A stretch of DNA of 64,000 bases from Owenia fusiformis (Eukaryota; Annelida; Polychaeta; Sabellida; Oweniidae). The stretch lies in the NCBI GenBank assembly GCA_903813345.2, contig CAIIXF020000003.1, positions 10,000,218-10,064,217 of the forward strand, given 5' to 3'. Position 1 is the stretch's first letter, and every line of letters begins with the position of its first letter. Shown in pieces: positions 22,805-34,543 of the stretch. Under the pieces are notes generated by a model, which had not been told where the DNA came from, did not search any database, and saw nothing but the letters and a program-made list of their open reading frames with translations. Both the position numbers and the translations under genes were made by a program.

Positions 22805-24284
22805 ATGGTGCAAGTGTTCGAGATCTTAAACTCGATCCATGAACCAGATTGGATTCAATACAAAGATTGAATTCGAGCTGCTCGTTATATCAGTTTCTGT
22901 GGCTTAAGGGTGTCCACCAGGGGTTTCTCCTGACAAAAGTTGAAAATGATGAGCCCTTACCCTTAATTTTTTCATTCCAGAATGTAAAGTATGTAAAGTA
23001 TATATGTAAAGTAAAGTATACAGGAACATAACTGAATTTGCCTGTGACTTTAAGCAAAGGTTAAATGACTTTTGTCTGTGATCAAATGAGAACTTGTCAC
23101 GCCCACTTTTGCTCAGAAAAACACACTGCACTAACATATATGTTTTAAAGCTGTAATAGTATGCGTTGCCCGTTAGAATCTCAGAAAACTATGTATGAAA
23201 AAAGGGTTGAACATAATTTAAAATTTTTAAAGCTCCGAATATTTTGGGGTAGCCGGGCAGAGTTATGACAGTCGGAAGGCGATGCAGAATATCTGCTGAC
23301 CAACTGTGAAATGAACCACTGTAGGTTTAAACTTAAGGTCAAATGAACCACTGTTATTCAAACATCTCCCAAGTAAAACATTATTAGGGGTACCAAAAGT
23401 GTTCCTGTTCCAGGCTTTCCTTTGCTGTATAGCAATTGTGGGGGGCTACATTATGTGTATTAAATCACTGTGGGTGAAACATCTCGTTAGTGGAATTCTT
23501 TAGAGGTACCAAAGGTGTTGACCACTTACACTGGTTTTCTTGTTCTATATAGCGTTGTTTGGTTACATACAATTCCTCCATAAGTTTGGCAACCTTAGCG
23601 CCCTCATTGAACTACGTGTTAAAGAAAGCCTCTTTATGTTTGACTTTTTGTTTACATAACTTGTGAAAAAAAACACTTATACTATTAGTTGGACTGTAAC
23701 TTGACTTCATATCCAATGCCTCCAAATTTTCCGATTTTTTCCTCAACAATAGGTCGAAAATTGATGATAAATCTGATGAATTTTTGAAAATCGGCATTCC
23801 CATTGAAAGCGATGGGAAATGGTACATTCGTCGCAAGTCATATGACAGAACATTCACCTATCCGAGTTCTTGTAAAAAATTACACATCAGGTAGTCATTT
23901 ATTTTATTCTCAAAAATTGGAAGAAAGGAGCAAAAACAACTGCACCTAAAAAGCAAAAAATATAACAAAAACAGTTATATAAAACATTTCTAAATAATTT
24001 TCGCATTAAATTGTTGTTAATCAGTCAACATTACATAAATACCGTGTTATTTACAAAATGTTTTCAATGATTGGTTTAAGAGAAAACATTGTTGAATTCA
24101 GTTCTCCATATTGATACCACTCCTTTGGGACTTTCCAACTTTTTGTAAACAATTTGAGCAGAAATTCTTAATATTCATACTTAATTTTAGATAATTATTT
24201 TACACATAATTCCGGCCAATTTTTGTAAATAGTTACTTTTGAGAATGATTTAATTGGACAAGACCTCAAAATTTTTGAGTAAAA
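22805..24284. other. Spacer with diverged duplications
   Basis: No gene was seen. At 23362-23570 a ~130 bp sequence is duplicated in tandem with strong divergence (aacatctc...ggtaccaaa.gtgtt...tatag). At 23575-23860 lies a copy of the repeat found at 33735-34005. Confidence 0.4.
23575..23860 (+). repeat. Dispersed repeat C, copy 1
   Basis: It shares ccattgaactacgtg, aaagcctctttatgttt, atcc/aatacctcc..ttttccgat, ggtcggaaattgatg and aagtcatg.gacaga in order with 33735-34005. Non-coding. Confidence 0.6.
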
Positions 24285-24480
24285 GAGGCCTAAAATTTTA
24301 CATTTTATCTTCAGAACCTCGTTGCATGGACTTGAGTCAAAAAACTAACACAAAAACAAAAACTGTAAATAACATGATTTCGGAACTTTTGATTTTAACA
24401 AATAAATTAATTTTAATTAAAACTTAGTTTTGTGTTTTTGTGATGAAATAGAGAGACTCGCTTTTGCCACAATAGCCCGC
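24285..24480 (+). repeat. Dispersed repeat, copy 2 (partner 7530-7715)
   Basis: See the partner at 7530-7715. It lies just upstream of the mariner element. Confidence 0.5.
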
Positions 24481-24624
24481 TGCTCATGGTAGCTGTCCAC
24501 AAAGTTGATCAACGAGATACAGGAGTCTGCAGTAGCGACATCTATAATGATGTGGAGTATCATCTTCAGTAACTCAATATGGGAACCTGAAAATTAAAGA
24601 AATGAGCATAATGCAATGAATATA

Positions 24625-25752
24625 CAGGGTGGGCCAAAAAAAACAATACCCAACTTTAAATCAGACTGAAAATAGCTATGTTCAATATGATACATTGATT
24701 TACATATCATTTTAAAGGTAATCCATTTTCGAACAATTTGGTATATAACACTATGTCCTGAAATCAATATTAAAGTTTTATTATGCTTATTTGCGAGGCC
24801 GGGTCGGTATTTAAGGCTATCCAGATTTTAGGGAGAAAATAGTAAATCTGTGGAATAATGTTAATTTTTTGTTTAGAGAATATCATTTTTGTTAGGTGAA
24901 TAAATGCTTGTATATTTGCATATTGTGTGACTAAACTTATTGTTTATGAATTTTAGTGTTGTTTACTATCAATTAGTACTCAAAGGGGGTCTGTTAAAAG
25001 ACATTAAACGTATATGTGACGAAGATTTTATTTTTCAACAAGACATTGCCTCGTACCATAGATCTCAGGAGACATTGGCATTCCTTTGCAAACAAGGTGT
25101 CAATTTGACTGATCTCGATGCTTGGCCACCCAACACCCCCGATGCTACATATAATGTGTTTGATTACCATACATGGAGCCATCTCAAGGAAATGGTACAA
25201 TCAAAAGCATCCAATAAACAGCTTTGATGAGTTGAAACAGAATCCTAAAGTGCTGAAATGAATTGCAACAGAAATCTCTCAATAAGGCTATTGATAGATT
25301 GCACTACCACTTGAAGCTTATTGTTGATGCAGAGGGGAGGGGTGGGGGTATATTGAGCAATTGTGAAAATTGTTTAAATTTAAATAAAGTGTAAAATGTT
25401 ATTAAACAACACTGAAATTCATAAACAATAAATTTAGTTACGCAATGATGCAAATATTAATATCCAAGCATGTATTCACCTAACAAATGAGTGATATTCT
25501 ATAAATAAAAAATTAACATAATTCCGCAGATTTACTATTTTCTCCCTTTAATCTGGAGACCTTAAATAGCAACCCGGCCTCCCAAATAAGTATAATTAAA
25601 CTTTACTATTGATTTCATGACAAAGTGTAATATACCAAATTGTTTGGAAATGTATAACCTTTAAAATGATATGTAAGTCAATGTACCATATTGAATGCAA
25701 CTATTTTTATCCTGATTTGAAGTTGGGTATTGGTTTTTTTTGGCCCACCCTG
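24625..25752 (+). mobile_element. Mariner-type element with ~345 bp inverted repeats
   Basis: TA flanks both ends (24623-24624 and 25753-25754). The outer sequence cagggtgggccaaaaaaaac is typical of mariner-like elements. The arms 24625-24967 and 25403-25752 are inverted copies, far longer than the ~30 bp usual for mariner. About 435 bp of centre remain, with a transposase remnant. The element is therefore an internally deleted copy, now mostly hairpin. Confidence 0.88.
24940..25227 (+). pseudogene. Mariner transposase C-terminal remnant (DDE/D catalytic region)
   Basis: Reads IFQQDIASYHRS (second catalytic Asp), then about 32 residues later WPPNTPDATYNVFDYHTW, the third-Asp region of Tc1/mariner transposases (usually WPPxSPDLNPxDYxxW). 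The N-terminal helix-turn-helix and the first catalytic Asp are gone. The first 15 or so codons lie in the inverted arm and are not transposase. Confidence 0.85.
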
Positions 25753-25754
25753 TA

Positions 25755-27082
25755 GGAGCCCAAAATGATGTCACTGAAATGGGGATCTATGAAATTGCTA
25801 CATGCAGATTGTTGGGTCTAAATCAAAAGCATGGTAATACGCTGAATATGGAAATCTGATACAAAGGACAAAGCTACCCATTGGGCTATTCTGTGAAAAT
25901 GAACATCTTTTTTTATCTTTTAATCATTTATGCTCTATAAGTCCATAAAAAAGTATATACCGATCGTATGATGTGCCACAAAGATGTCCCGTTTCTTTTG
26001 ATACGGGCTAGTACACTTATATTTCCATGACTGAAACATTCAGGATTATCAAAACCCCATTTGCAACACTCCAAGTTATCAAAGTGTAAGTTGTCTCGGA
26101 GCTGATTTGTAATTTATTGTAGTTTAGTGTCCTCTGTGTTTACTGGTAAACGATTATAATAGGATGCAATAAATTTAAATAAAGGTAAATAATTTCATGG
26201 GACACTTAACCCAACATGTCAAGACATTTTATGCGTAGACGGAGAACACTGTTCCCTCTCGACGTATTTTTCCCCGGGCCTTATTTCCCTTGTACCTCAC
26301 TTAATTGGGCAAGGGGAAAGCAAATCCTTAGATGGCCATAATTCTCCACGTCCACGTACAAGTTTTCTTAAATATGTGTAGCTTAACATGTTATCATTGA
26401 GTTAACAGGAGCGTGTATTGTTGATAATGTGCCCTATTTTTTATATACACATTTAAGTTACGTTGCATTGTCATGGTCGTGTTGTTTGAGCTTGGGATAT
26501 CTTTTGTGTTGCATTTACGCGAATAAAAAATAAACACACTCAAAACTTTACATTTAACTAAGTAAAACGCAGTAACTTTCTTTGAAGTCATTGTGTACAT
26601 TTGCTAGAATTTTATAGGGTTGCACAAACATTGTGTATTTGAAACCGTTCATCAGAAGCCAAGCGTTTTGGATGTCTCGAATGAGTCAATGTTGGATTTG
26701 TAACTATTAATTTTCCCAGATACTGGATACTTAATATTGCAGATACAAAGAAACTAGTACCATACGTAGGAACATTACTTTACGATCATTATATGAACTA
26801 AGATTGAATGGATGAGCACAAAATGCTTTTGTTTGCATAACGCTTGGGGTAACTCGATCATGCAGTTGATATTGGGATCATAAGCAAATTCAAAACGACA
26901 GAGGGACTATTGCTCTACTAGACGGACACTTTTTTGAGAGTGAACGTAAAGGCCGTACATTGACCCCCATAATTTGTCGATGTGAAATTTATTGTGCTGA
27001 CGATCAAACAGCCTCATGGGATCATAGTAAAGATATCAATAAGGAACAAGAACACTCTGTGTATAATCAATTCACCTTTAAC
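25755..27082. other. Spacer upstream of the HOPX-like gene
   Basis: No gene or repeat was recognised. The promoter and any 5' UTR of the homeodomain-only gene must lie here, but no TATA box is convincing. Confidence 0.35.
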
Positions 27083-28412
27083 ATGTCGTCAATTGACGCC
27101 AAACTGGCCTCGCCTCAAGACCTTGCGAAAATGACCAAAGCGCAAAAGTCACGGCTAGAAGAACATTTCAAAGAGAACAGAAACCCGACCTCTTGTGAAC
27201 TGATGCTTATTGCTGCAGAGGTTGGCATCGTTGAGGAAAATGCTAAGGTATGTAAAGTGTGTCATTAGGATTTAACCCATTGGATAAATGATTAAGATAG
27301 CAAATAACAAAACGCAGTTCGTTAATAGGTACACTACAGGGTTATCTTATAGGCAAACGGAACGCGTCAAACTACTCCTCCTCTTTTATAACATACAGGA
27401 GCAGGAAATTGCGTTTCGTTTAATGTACATGTAGGATATTTGCTTGAGAGATTGGTCACTTGACCAGAAAGACAAATTGTCGTACTATTCATCTCAACTG
27501 TTTTGGCTAAAGGTCAATTATACAAGTTTATTTGAAGCAATGTATTCACATCTAATGTATAAAATCATACTTATAATATTCTTTATATCGTCAGTCATAA
27601 AAAATATATAAAACATACTTTTGCTCAAGAAACACGAGGTTAAGTACCTATATGTCCATTTATGTCATAAAAGATCAAAGAAGCATGTAAAACGGTTTGA
27701 ATGAGTTAGAAAAATGGCACGCAAATAAGATAAACATGATAACACAAGTGTATGATTCATGTATCAATTTTGACAAGGTTTTCGTAGTTCTTTTTACATT
27801 ATATGAATAGATGAAAACGGAATAAGAATAGTCAAAAGTCAGCGTTTGTTAGGTTCTAGTAGAATTAACAATGTCCATGAGAGTGTGATCAAGGTGTACG
27901 ATGGATAAGCGTATTTTAACGGGCACGCGAATAGAAACCTATCGAAAAGATAAAGTAAGGAAAGCTTAATTCAAAGACCACACACATTGAACACTTATAT
28001 TCTCAAAATTCTGTAAACTTTTCCCCTGATTCATTATCATGATCTTGAAACGTCATCACCAAATACATAAGTCACGTCATATCATCATCACTGATTTGCC
28101 AACTAAACATTTATTGTTCATGGTCACGCTGCTAACAGAAACGACAATTAAATGGATGATTCAAAACTTTCAAAATTTCAAAACACGCAACAAAATATTA
28201 GATTTTTTGATTTCGAGTAATTTCAAACAATAGTGCAGTTTGTCATTATGTTTTAAACTTCATGATTTACATAAATATACAGAGTTTTTTTCTAACTTAT
28301 ACATAAATATACAGAGTTTTTTCTAACTTTTCAGATATGGTTCGAGCACAGACTAGCTCTATGGAGGAAACAACAAGGTTTAAGTCCTAATAAAGGTTCC
28401 ATCAGCGATTAA
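27083..28412 (+). CDS. HOPX: Homeodomain-only protein (HOPX-like), 2 exons, 80 aa
   Basis: A tiny atypical homeodomain protein; in vertebrates HOPX is a nuclear co-regulator that does not bind DNA itself and works through SRF and histone deacetylases. Exon 1 is 27083-27247 (donor gtatgt) and exon 2 28335-28412; the join is phase 0. Helix 1 is QKSRLEEHFKEN, the helix 2 region is LIAAEVGIVEE, and helix 3, after the intron, is WFEHRLALWRKQQG. The ending GLSPNKGSISD fits the short C-terminal tail of HOPX, and the length (80 aa) is close to vertebrate HOPX (about 73). Helix 3 has Glu-His where true homeodomains have Asn-Arg, so the DNA-contacting Asn is missing, as in HOPX. The start at 27083 is the first ATG in frame close to the domain; the frame is open upstream to about 26960. 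Confidence 0.85.
28269..28331 (+). repeat. 32 bp tandem duplication next to a splice acceptor
   Basis: Two copies of a unit beginning acataaatatacagag follow each other and end at the polypyrimidine tract of HOPX exon 2. The duplication therefore repeats the acceptor's upstream tract. Confidence 0.8.
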
Positions 28413-29595
28413 GGTGCACAACGTAGAACTATTTTAAACACGTGTGCGCATGACGTCACTTTATAAAACAAGATTCGATTCTGCTTAAATGGCCATGGAT
28501 TTAAGAAATTTGTTTGCTGCAGATACAGCATACATGTTTATACAATTGTATTTAAATTTTTAAATATATATTCAGGCACTTTTTGGCTAGAAAGGTAGAG
28601 GTGAAATGGTGAAATTCCCAGTGATGCTATAATGATACAATAATTGTAAAGGGTGGGCGAAATGTCCATATTATTATTTGGAGATGACTTTTGTAATAAT
28701 GCATATATTTTAAAAAGATTGATAGAGCGCGGGGACCAAATCTGCAATTGTTTCTGAATGGTATAAATGGATCTTGTCATAAAATATTTTAACTGTTCTC
28801 GCCAAATTTTTCCTGAAAGGTAATTGTTCCAATTTTGAAAACATTTAAACAGCAACTTGATGTAGTTTCTCTAGAAAAAATAGTCTTGAAAATCCATGTT
28901 TAAATTAAAAGGTACAGCAAAAAATATATACCAGTATATATGAATGTTTTTGATAAACCCTGTGCATTGTGTATATATTAACACTGTATAGTATTGAATT
29001 GACAAAACTACTCTATATATTTGTAATTATTGATACGGGATTACGGGTATGTTATCGCAGAGACATGTGTATGTGTTTTTGGTTATTGAAATATAATTGA
29101 CGAACCTGGGACATACTTTTCTGTTTGCAAAGCAGGGAACGTTTTCAACAAATCCGGATTATATTGCGAATAGAACACACACTTAATACATGCAAACTAT
29201 GTAAATAAAAGGTATCAATGTGTTGATCTTTTAATAGTGTTTGTGTTTCTCAGCTAAAAGGGTACGAACCCTTATTAGAGAGATATAAGTTATTGTTTTG
29301 GCCAGTTTTATAGCATCGCATAAAACATAAAACCACAGTTTGAGAACCGCATGACTAAGCGTGTTATATAGGACTGAGAAACACCCGTATATAGCTTAGT
29401 ACCAATACATTGTATTGTAAATACACGCATATAACATAAATACGGTCTCCTGTACTGCATGGTGTAAAATCAAAATATTGATTCAGTACTACACGTAAAT
29501 GTGCTGCCGTGAATATACCATCGGATACATCTGTATGAAGATAAATAAATAAAGCAAAGAAATCAGGACGTAGTGAACCACCCTTGGGAAGACCT
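28413..29595. other. Spacer between HOPX-like and rolling-stone-like genes
   Basis: No gene was recognised. A minus-strand ORF at 28538-28855 has faint LINE-like wording but nothing I could defend. The promoter of the downstream gene should lie in the last few hundred bases. Confidence 0.35.
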
Positions 29596-32500
29596 ATGAT
29601 GTCTTGCTGTTGTTGCCTTGGACCGACTTGTAAAGAGGAGTTCCATTGGAGAACTTTTGGACTTGCCTATAATAAACCAAATCACTTCCACGAGGCTCAG
29701 GTAAGAGCAGATACAGTAACATTTTAAATGTTTGAAACTACTTTCAATTTAAAAAATAAGCAATCAAATGACTATATTGCAACAGCACATGCAAAAATAG
29801 AAACATATGTACAAGACCTAACTTTTGTATATTTCAGTTATTTATAATGTGCAGCAAAGCTACAGTATGGCCAAACTAAAATATACAAAACTTAGGCCAT
29901 GTATAAATGTTTCTATTTTTACATACTGTGGTCCTTTGATTGCTTATTTTTTAGATTCAAAGTAGTTCCAAACATTTTAAATTTTACTGTAAACATTATT
30001 GAACGGCAATTCCGAGTGTCCAGACATTTTAATGCCTTTATAATTGAAGTTACATGTCATTTTCAGAAACACATGACTTATTCCATACATGGTTACTTCT
30101 TTAGGTTTTGCACAAACGGGTTTATCGATCTTATTAGTTGAGGGTTACTAGCAAAACCTTTCTTCTTTGTATGAAGCTTTTTAAAAGTACATAATTTGTA
30201 CAGGTCACTGATTTTCTCTTTTTATATGTCCAGATATTTACAGACCCTAAACTAATAAGTTTATTGGTGTACTCCTTGCGCAAAACTGAAAGATGCAAAC
30301 CATATGGAGTGAGTTATGGATTCCTGAAAATAACATGGAACTCCATGGAAGCCATTAAAATGTCTTAACATACGGAGGTACCTTAAATATAGGAATCAAG
30401 GTGATTTGCACGATTAGTATTTTCATGTTATTTTTATGATACAATTACAATTCACAATATTTATCTAAATGAATAATAGCTGTCGAGGTTTCATGTGGAC
30501 GTCTTCAAGTTATTATGGAATTATAGTTCAAAATTTAGATTTTTTCACTTTTCTGAAAGCTCAGAACTGCCTTAATCAGCTTAAAGAATCAGTTCTAGAC
30601 TGTGGTTTGGCTTGTATCATTCAATGTATTTTCTACTTTCTAAAATTTATTTCTGGGAACCTATTAAATGTGTGATGTAGGTGTATGTCTTCAATTTTTT
30701 ATAAATGTGGTTTAAAGTGCTCATCATAAGTAAATGACACCTGGATTTTCTATCAACACTTCCAGACCATGGTGATTTGAGAATTCATACTTTCCAATAA
30801 TGTCTAGATACACATCCCTTAAGTTTTGTATATTTTACATTTTGTATACTCTCATCCACTTATGTATAGCCTCTCGAAAATGTTCGTCTTTTTAACATGG
30901 GATATCTTCACTTCAGCAAATCCAGATGTCATTATGGTGGGCACTGTAGCAGGAATTTTGATTTTTGCTTTGGATCTTTGATAACTCTTACGTCATTTAA
31001 TACCTTGAATCATTGGGGTGAGTAGAGGCTGGGGCATATAAATAGGTTATTTAAAACATCTTAGATGCTCTAACAGCGCTGGCTACTGATATGCTTCATC
31101 AGCAGTCTCACTCCTCCTGCTTTCGGGGATTAAACTGAAGCAGGTATGGCGAGGAGTTACCCCAAGCAGAGTTGATCAGGCTCCACCAGCATTTGATACA
31201 ATGTAGCCACGTAAGATGGTAGATTAATGGGGGGAAAACTACATTGTATGGGTTTCAACAGATGTTATCCGGATGGTATCATTAGCAACACTGTGTCCAT
31301 ATACCCCTCTACTATCACTTAAGTTTACAGCATGGAACATTCAGGCACTGTGGGGTTCAATCCGGGCGTAAATTTTCCTCCGTCTAACATGGATCCTAAA
31401 AGTATCCATTGCGTGCTGCAATCTAGTAGAAATCTTTCAGGCAGATTCCACAGGCGTACCACGCACCTCAGAAATAAATTTCCTTCGCGTGCAGAGCCTG
31501 CCGGCACTTATCTGCACCAAACATCCCTAGTGTTAGTTGACATTTCTTCCCAAACTTTCAAGATAGATAAAGGTCTATCAAAGAGGTAAATGATACGTCG
31601 TAGTCGAAGGATCCATCTAGTGATGTTCCCGGGGAATACTCATCATTCTTTTAAAATACATGCAATAAAGCACTAAACGATAAAATAAACGACATGTAAA
31701 TCTTAAGACTACAACATATCGTTTATCCTCTCCAAAGGCAAATATTAAAATCGTATTTGTCCGATGATATGTTAGAGATGGGAAATAATACATTTGTAGT
31801 TCAATTATACAAATTGCAATTCTGTCTACCCTTACATGTTCTGAAATTCGGGTTAACGCTGTTAACAATTCTGATCATGCTTATTTATTAGTATCAGACC
31901 ATGGTTTTACCAAGGGTTGGAGCTTTTGCCAAGGAGGAGGAGCTTTTACACAGTTTTGGCAAAAAAATCATTCGAAAAGTGCTCAGAATAGTGAAAAACT
32001 GCATGATTTTGAAAAAAAGAAGATACTGTTACCTTCTCCTGCTACTGACCAGTTTTAATCGTTGATAAAAGCCATTTTATTTATGTGCCTTTTTCAGTGG
32101 AGTTGGCCCAAAGCCTTCTATGTGGTCCACTGTCTGTTCTGGGCCCTTTGGAACACCGCCTTCATAATCGCCAGTGGCTTTTGGAGCACCACGTGGTACA
32201 CAACTGAGGACAATAAGATAAAATGGTTCGTTTACCTCACAAACTGGGCGTACTTTATGATTACCATTCATAGCATCTATAAGTTATGTACGGTCATACA
32301 TTACAGCAGGACCAAGTCAGCAGGTGTGTAAACTTAAGTTAATATGACAACTAACATACCTTGACAACCACCTAGGTTGCGTATATAAAAGGTGGGACAA
32401 AAATTGTTCTTAACTCCAATTTGGCGATAATTTTTTCAATAATGCATAAAATTTTGGTGAAACATAATGCAAAAAGGCACTTCCGTCGCTTAAGATCTAA

Positions 32501-33636
32501 CATTCTTAAAAGTTGAGAGTCTTCAAAATATGTCGACCTTGTGTACATTAATACTATTGCATTGTATTGTATTGTATTGTATTGTATTGTATCCCATATC
32601 TGTATTACCAATGATAAAATTGGAATACAACTTATATGTACGGGAATGTAAAATAAATGTATACGAATTATAACATAATTACACATGGATATATAAAAAG
32701 CTCTTCAACGAGCAAAATGCTCCCGGAGTTGAGTCGGGAACTGTAAGTGTTTGACTATCTAATAATAATGATGAAATTGATAACTTCAGCTGATGTCCAT
32801 TCTAGTATGGTTTCTAAATTATATATTATGTGTGATTACTTTTCAACCAGTTTCATATATGATTTTAGACGGAAATAGCAACATGCCAGTACCCCTTAAG
32901 ATTCAGTGGATTATTTCCAATATTTCTTATACGATTGCTTTGGCCACTACGATTGCTTACTGGGGCGTCATATACGATGGTAAGTTGATTTACATACATA
33001 CATAGTTCTCTTAATTGATAATTTTGCATTTTGTTTCAAATATTAATGCGTGTCCATGAAAATTGTTACTTTTTTATTTCATTGCATCAAATATGAGCGT
33101 GGAGCGTGACACGCAATTAAATAATGATTAGCTCTGGTGCGCTACTCATTTTATGTAATTTTCATTTCACGTCTGTTTTAGGTGGGGTCCTGCATCCTAT
33201 TAGTATAATGACACATGCCATTAATAGTGTTTACGTCATCGCAGACATCATATTTGGGGCCCAACCTATCAGGGTCTATCATGGTATTCACCCCGTATTG
33301 TTTGGCGCCATCTATGCAGCATTCACAGTCGTATATGATGTACTTGGAGGTACTAATGCAAAAGATAAGCCGTATGTTTATTCTGTGTTGGACTGGAGTG
33401 CAAGTTGGTCCGATTCGCTTATCTATTACGTCATCATTGGACTCGTGTTGATACCAATCAGCCATCTTATTCTTTACGCCATCTATAGGGCGAGGCTGTG
33501 CGTATACTTGTATATTACCTCAGATGATGAAGATTCGCGTAAGGACAATGGACTTGAAAAAGATGGTAAAGAAGGAATGGAGATTAAAAATCCAGTTTTC
33601 ACAAACGATAATGGCGAATCATACGGGACACTTTAG
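29596..33636 (+). CDS. Rolling-stone-like multi-pass membrane protein, 4 exons, 298 aa
   Basis: Family of the Drosophila rolling stone protein, a membrane protein needed for myoblast fusion; its biochemical role elsewhere is unknown. Exons: 29596-29700, 32098-32323, 32869-32979 and 33182-33636, all with GT/AG borders and matching phases (0, 1, 1). Exon 1 gives the Cys-rich start MMSCCCCLGPTCKEEF, then FGLAYNKPNHF. Exon 2 has WSWPKAFYVVHCLFWALW and KWFVYLTNWAYFM; exon 3 has LKIQWIISNISYTIAL; exon 4 has HAINSVYVIADI, HPVLFGAIYAAFTVVY and YVYSVLDW. About six or seven hydrophobic helices are predicted, with an acidic cytosolic tail. Two ATGs stand together at 29596 and 29599. The gene looks intact. 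An inverted-repeat MITE begins 12 bp after the exon 1 donor. Confidence 0.92.
29713..29990. mobile_element. Foldback MITE family B, copy 2
   Basis: The left end acagtaacattttaaatgtt and the right end aacattttaaattttactgt are inverted. The arms carry tttaaaaaataagcaatcaaa and its complement. It sits at the very start of intron 1 of the rolling-stone-like gene. Confidence 0.75.
30000..32097 (+). other. Intron 1 of the rolling-stone-like gene, remainder
   Basis: Mostly unique AT-rich sequence. The 31332-31589 ORF has no recognised motif. A partial copy of MITE family D occurs at 31906-32010. Confidence 0.4.
31906..32010 (-). repeat. MITE family D, partial copy
   Basis: It shares cttttgccaagg, gaaaagtgctca and aaaactgcatgattttgaaa with the copies at 45603-45705 and 46075-46295. 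Confidence 0.5.
32561..32590 (+). repeat. (ATTGT)6 microsatellite
   Basis: Six perfect attgt units in intron 2 of the rolling-stone-like gene. Confidence 0.95.
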
Positions 33637-33734
33637 ATCTGAATTTAAAAAGACAATCACCTTCTGACATATACATGTAGAGAGTAGTCAAAACAAAAAA
33701 TACATACTTTGTGCACTCTCCTACTCTCCTCCTA

Positions 33735-34005
33735 TGTTTGGAAATCCTGACTCCCCCATTGAATTACGTGCTAAAGCCTCTTTATGTTTTAATTCTTTAT
33801 TTGAATAATATATAGAGAGAAAACTATTTTTATGGCAGAAAATCATTTCCAATACCTCCGATGTTTTTTCATTTTTTCATAATTTACTCTGGGTCGGAAA
33901 TTGATGCAAAATCTGACAATTTTTTGAAAATCGACTTGCCCATGTTAACCTGGCAAATGGAAGATTTGCCACAAGTCATGAGACAGAATATCCAACAACA
34001 GCAAA
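33735..34005 (+). repeat. Dispersed repeat C, copy 2
   Basis: Same order of blocks as 23575-23860, and likewise just downstream of a gene's last exon. Confidence 0.6.
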
Positions 34006-34543
34006 GTTATTCCCACAAATGATTTTGAAGCCATTTTACTCTAATTGTGATTTCTCAAAATTAAATACTATACGTACTTGTAGCGTCGAAATATATCCAG
34101 AGTACAGTATGCCAGTCGACTTGAAAGCCCGCTCTTGCAAGGCCGATGACATTACGTGCTCATTTGAATACTCTTTGCGTTATCGTATTTTAGATATTTT
34201 TCCACCGAGCATAGTTATATTTTCTTTGGAAAAAGCAATAAGCAATACTTTTTACTACAAAAAACGAAGGAAAAATAAAGGTGAATTATGCAAAACTCGC
34301 CACTAACTAAAAACAAACATAGACGAAAAGATAGCGAAAGATAGCGAAACACTCAATAATGAATATTCAACTCACGTAAAATGACGTAACTAAAGGATAT
34401 GGTACTCATAGTACATTCACCCGGGCCTTATCTCTATGAATGACCTTGACCTATGGCACTCTTAAGCCTAGACCATGTGATTAGTTGAAATACTTGTTCT
34501 ATTAGTCGAGGATAGTCGAGAACACCTTCATCGAACCAACAAG

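Noticed and set aside
28538-28855. 105-codon minus ORF resembling a LINE reverse-transcriptase segment
   Set aside because: Only a few residues fit (IQKQLQIW), no RT motif follows and the flanks show no LINE sequence.
31332-31589. 85-codon ORF in the rolling-stone intron
   Set aside because: No recognisable motif and no splice evidence.
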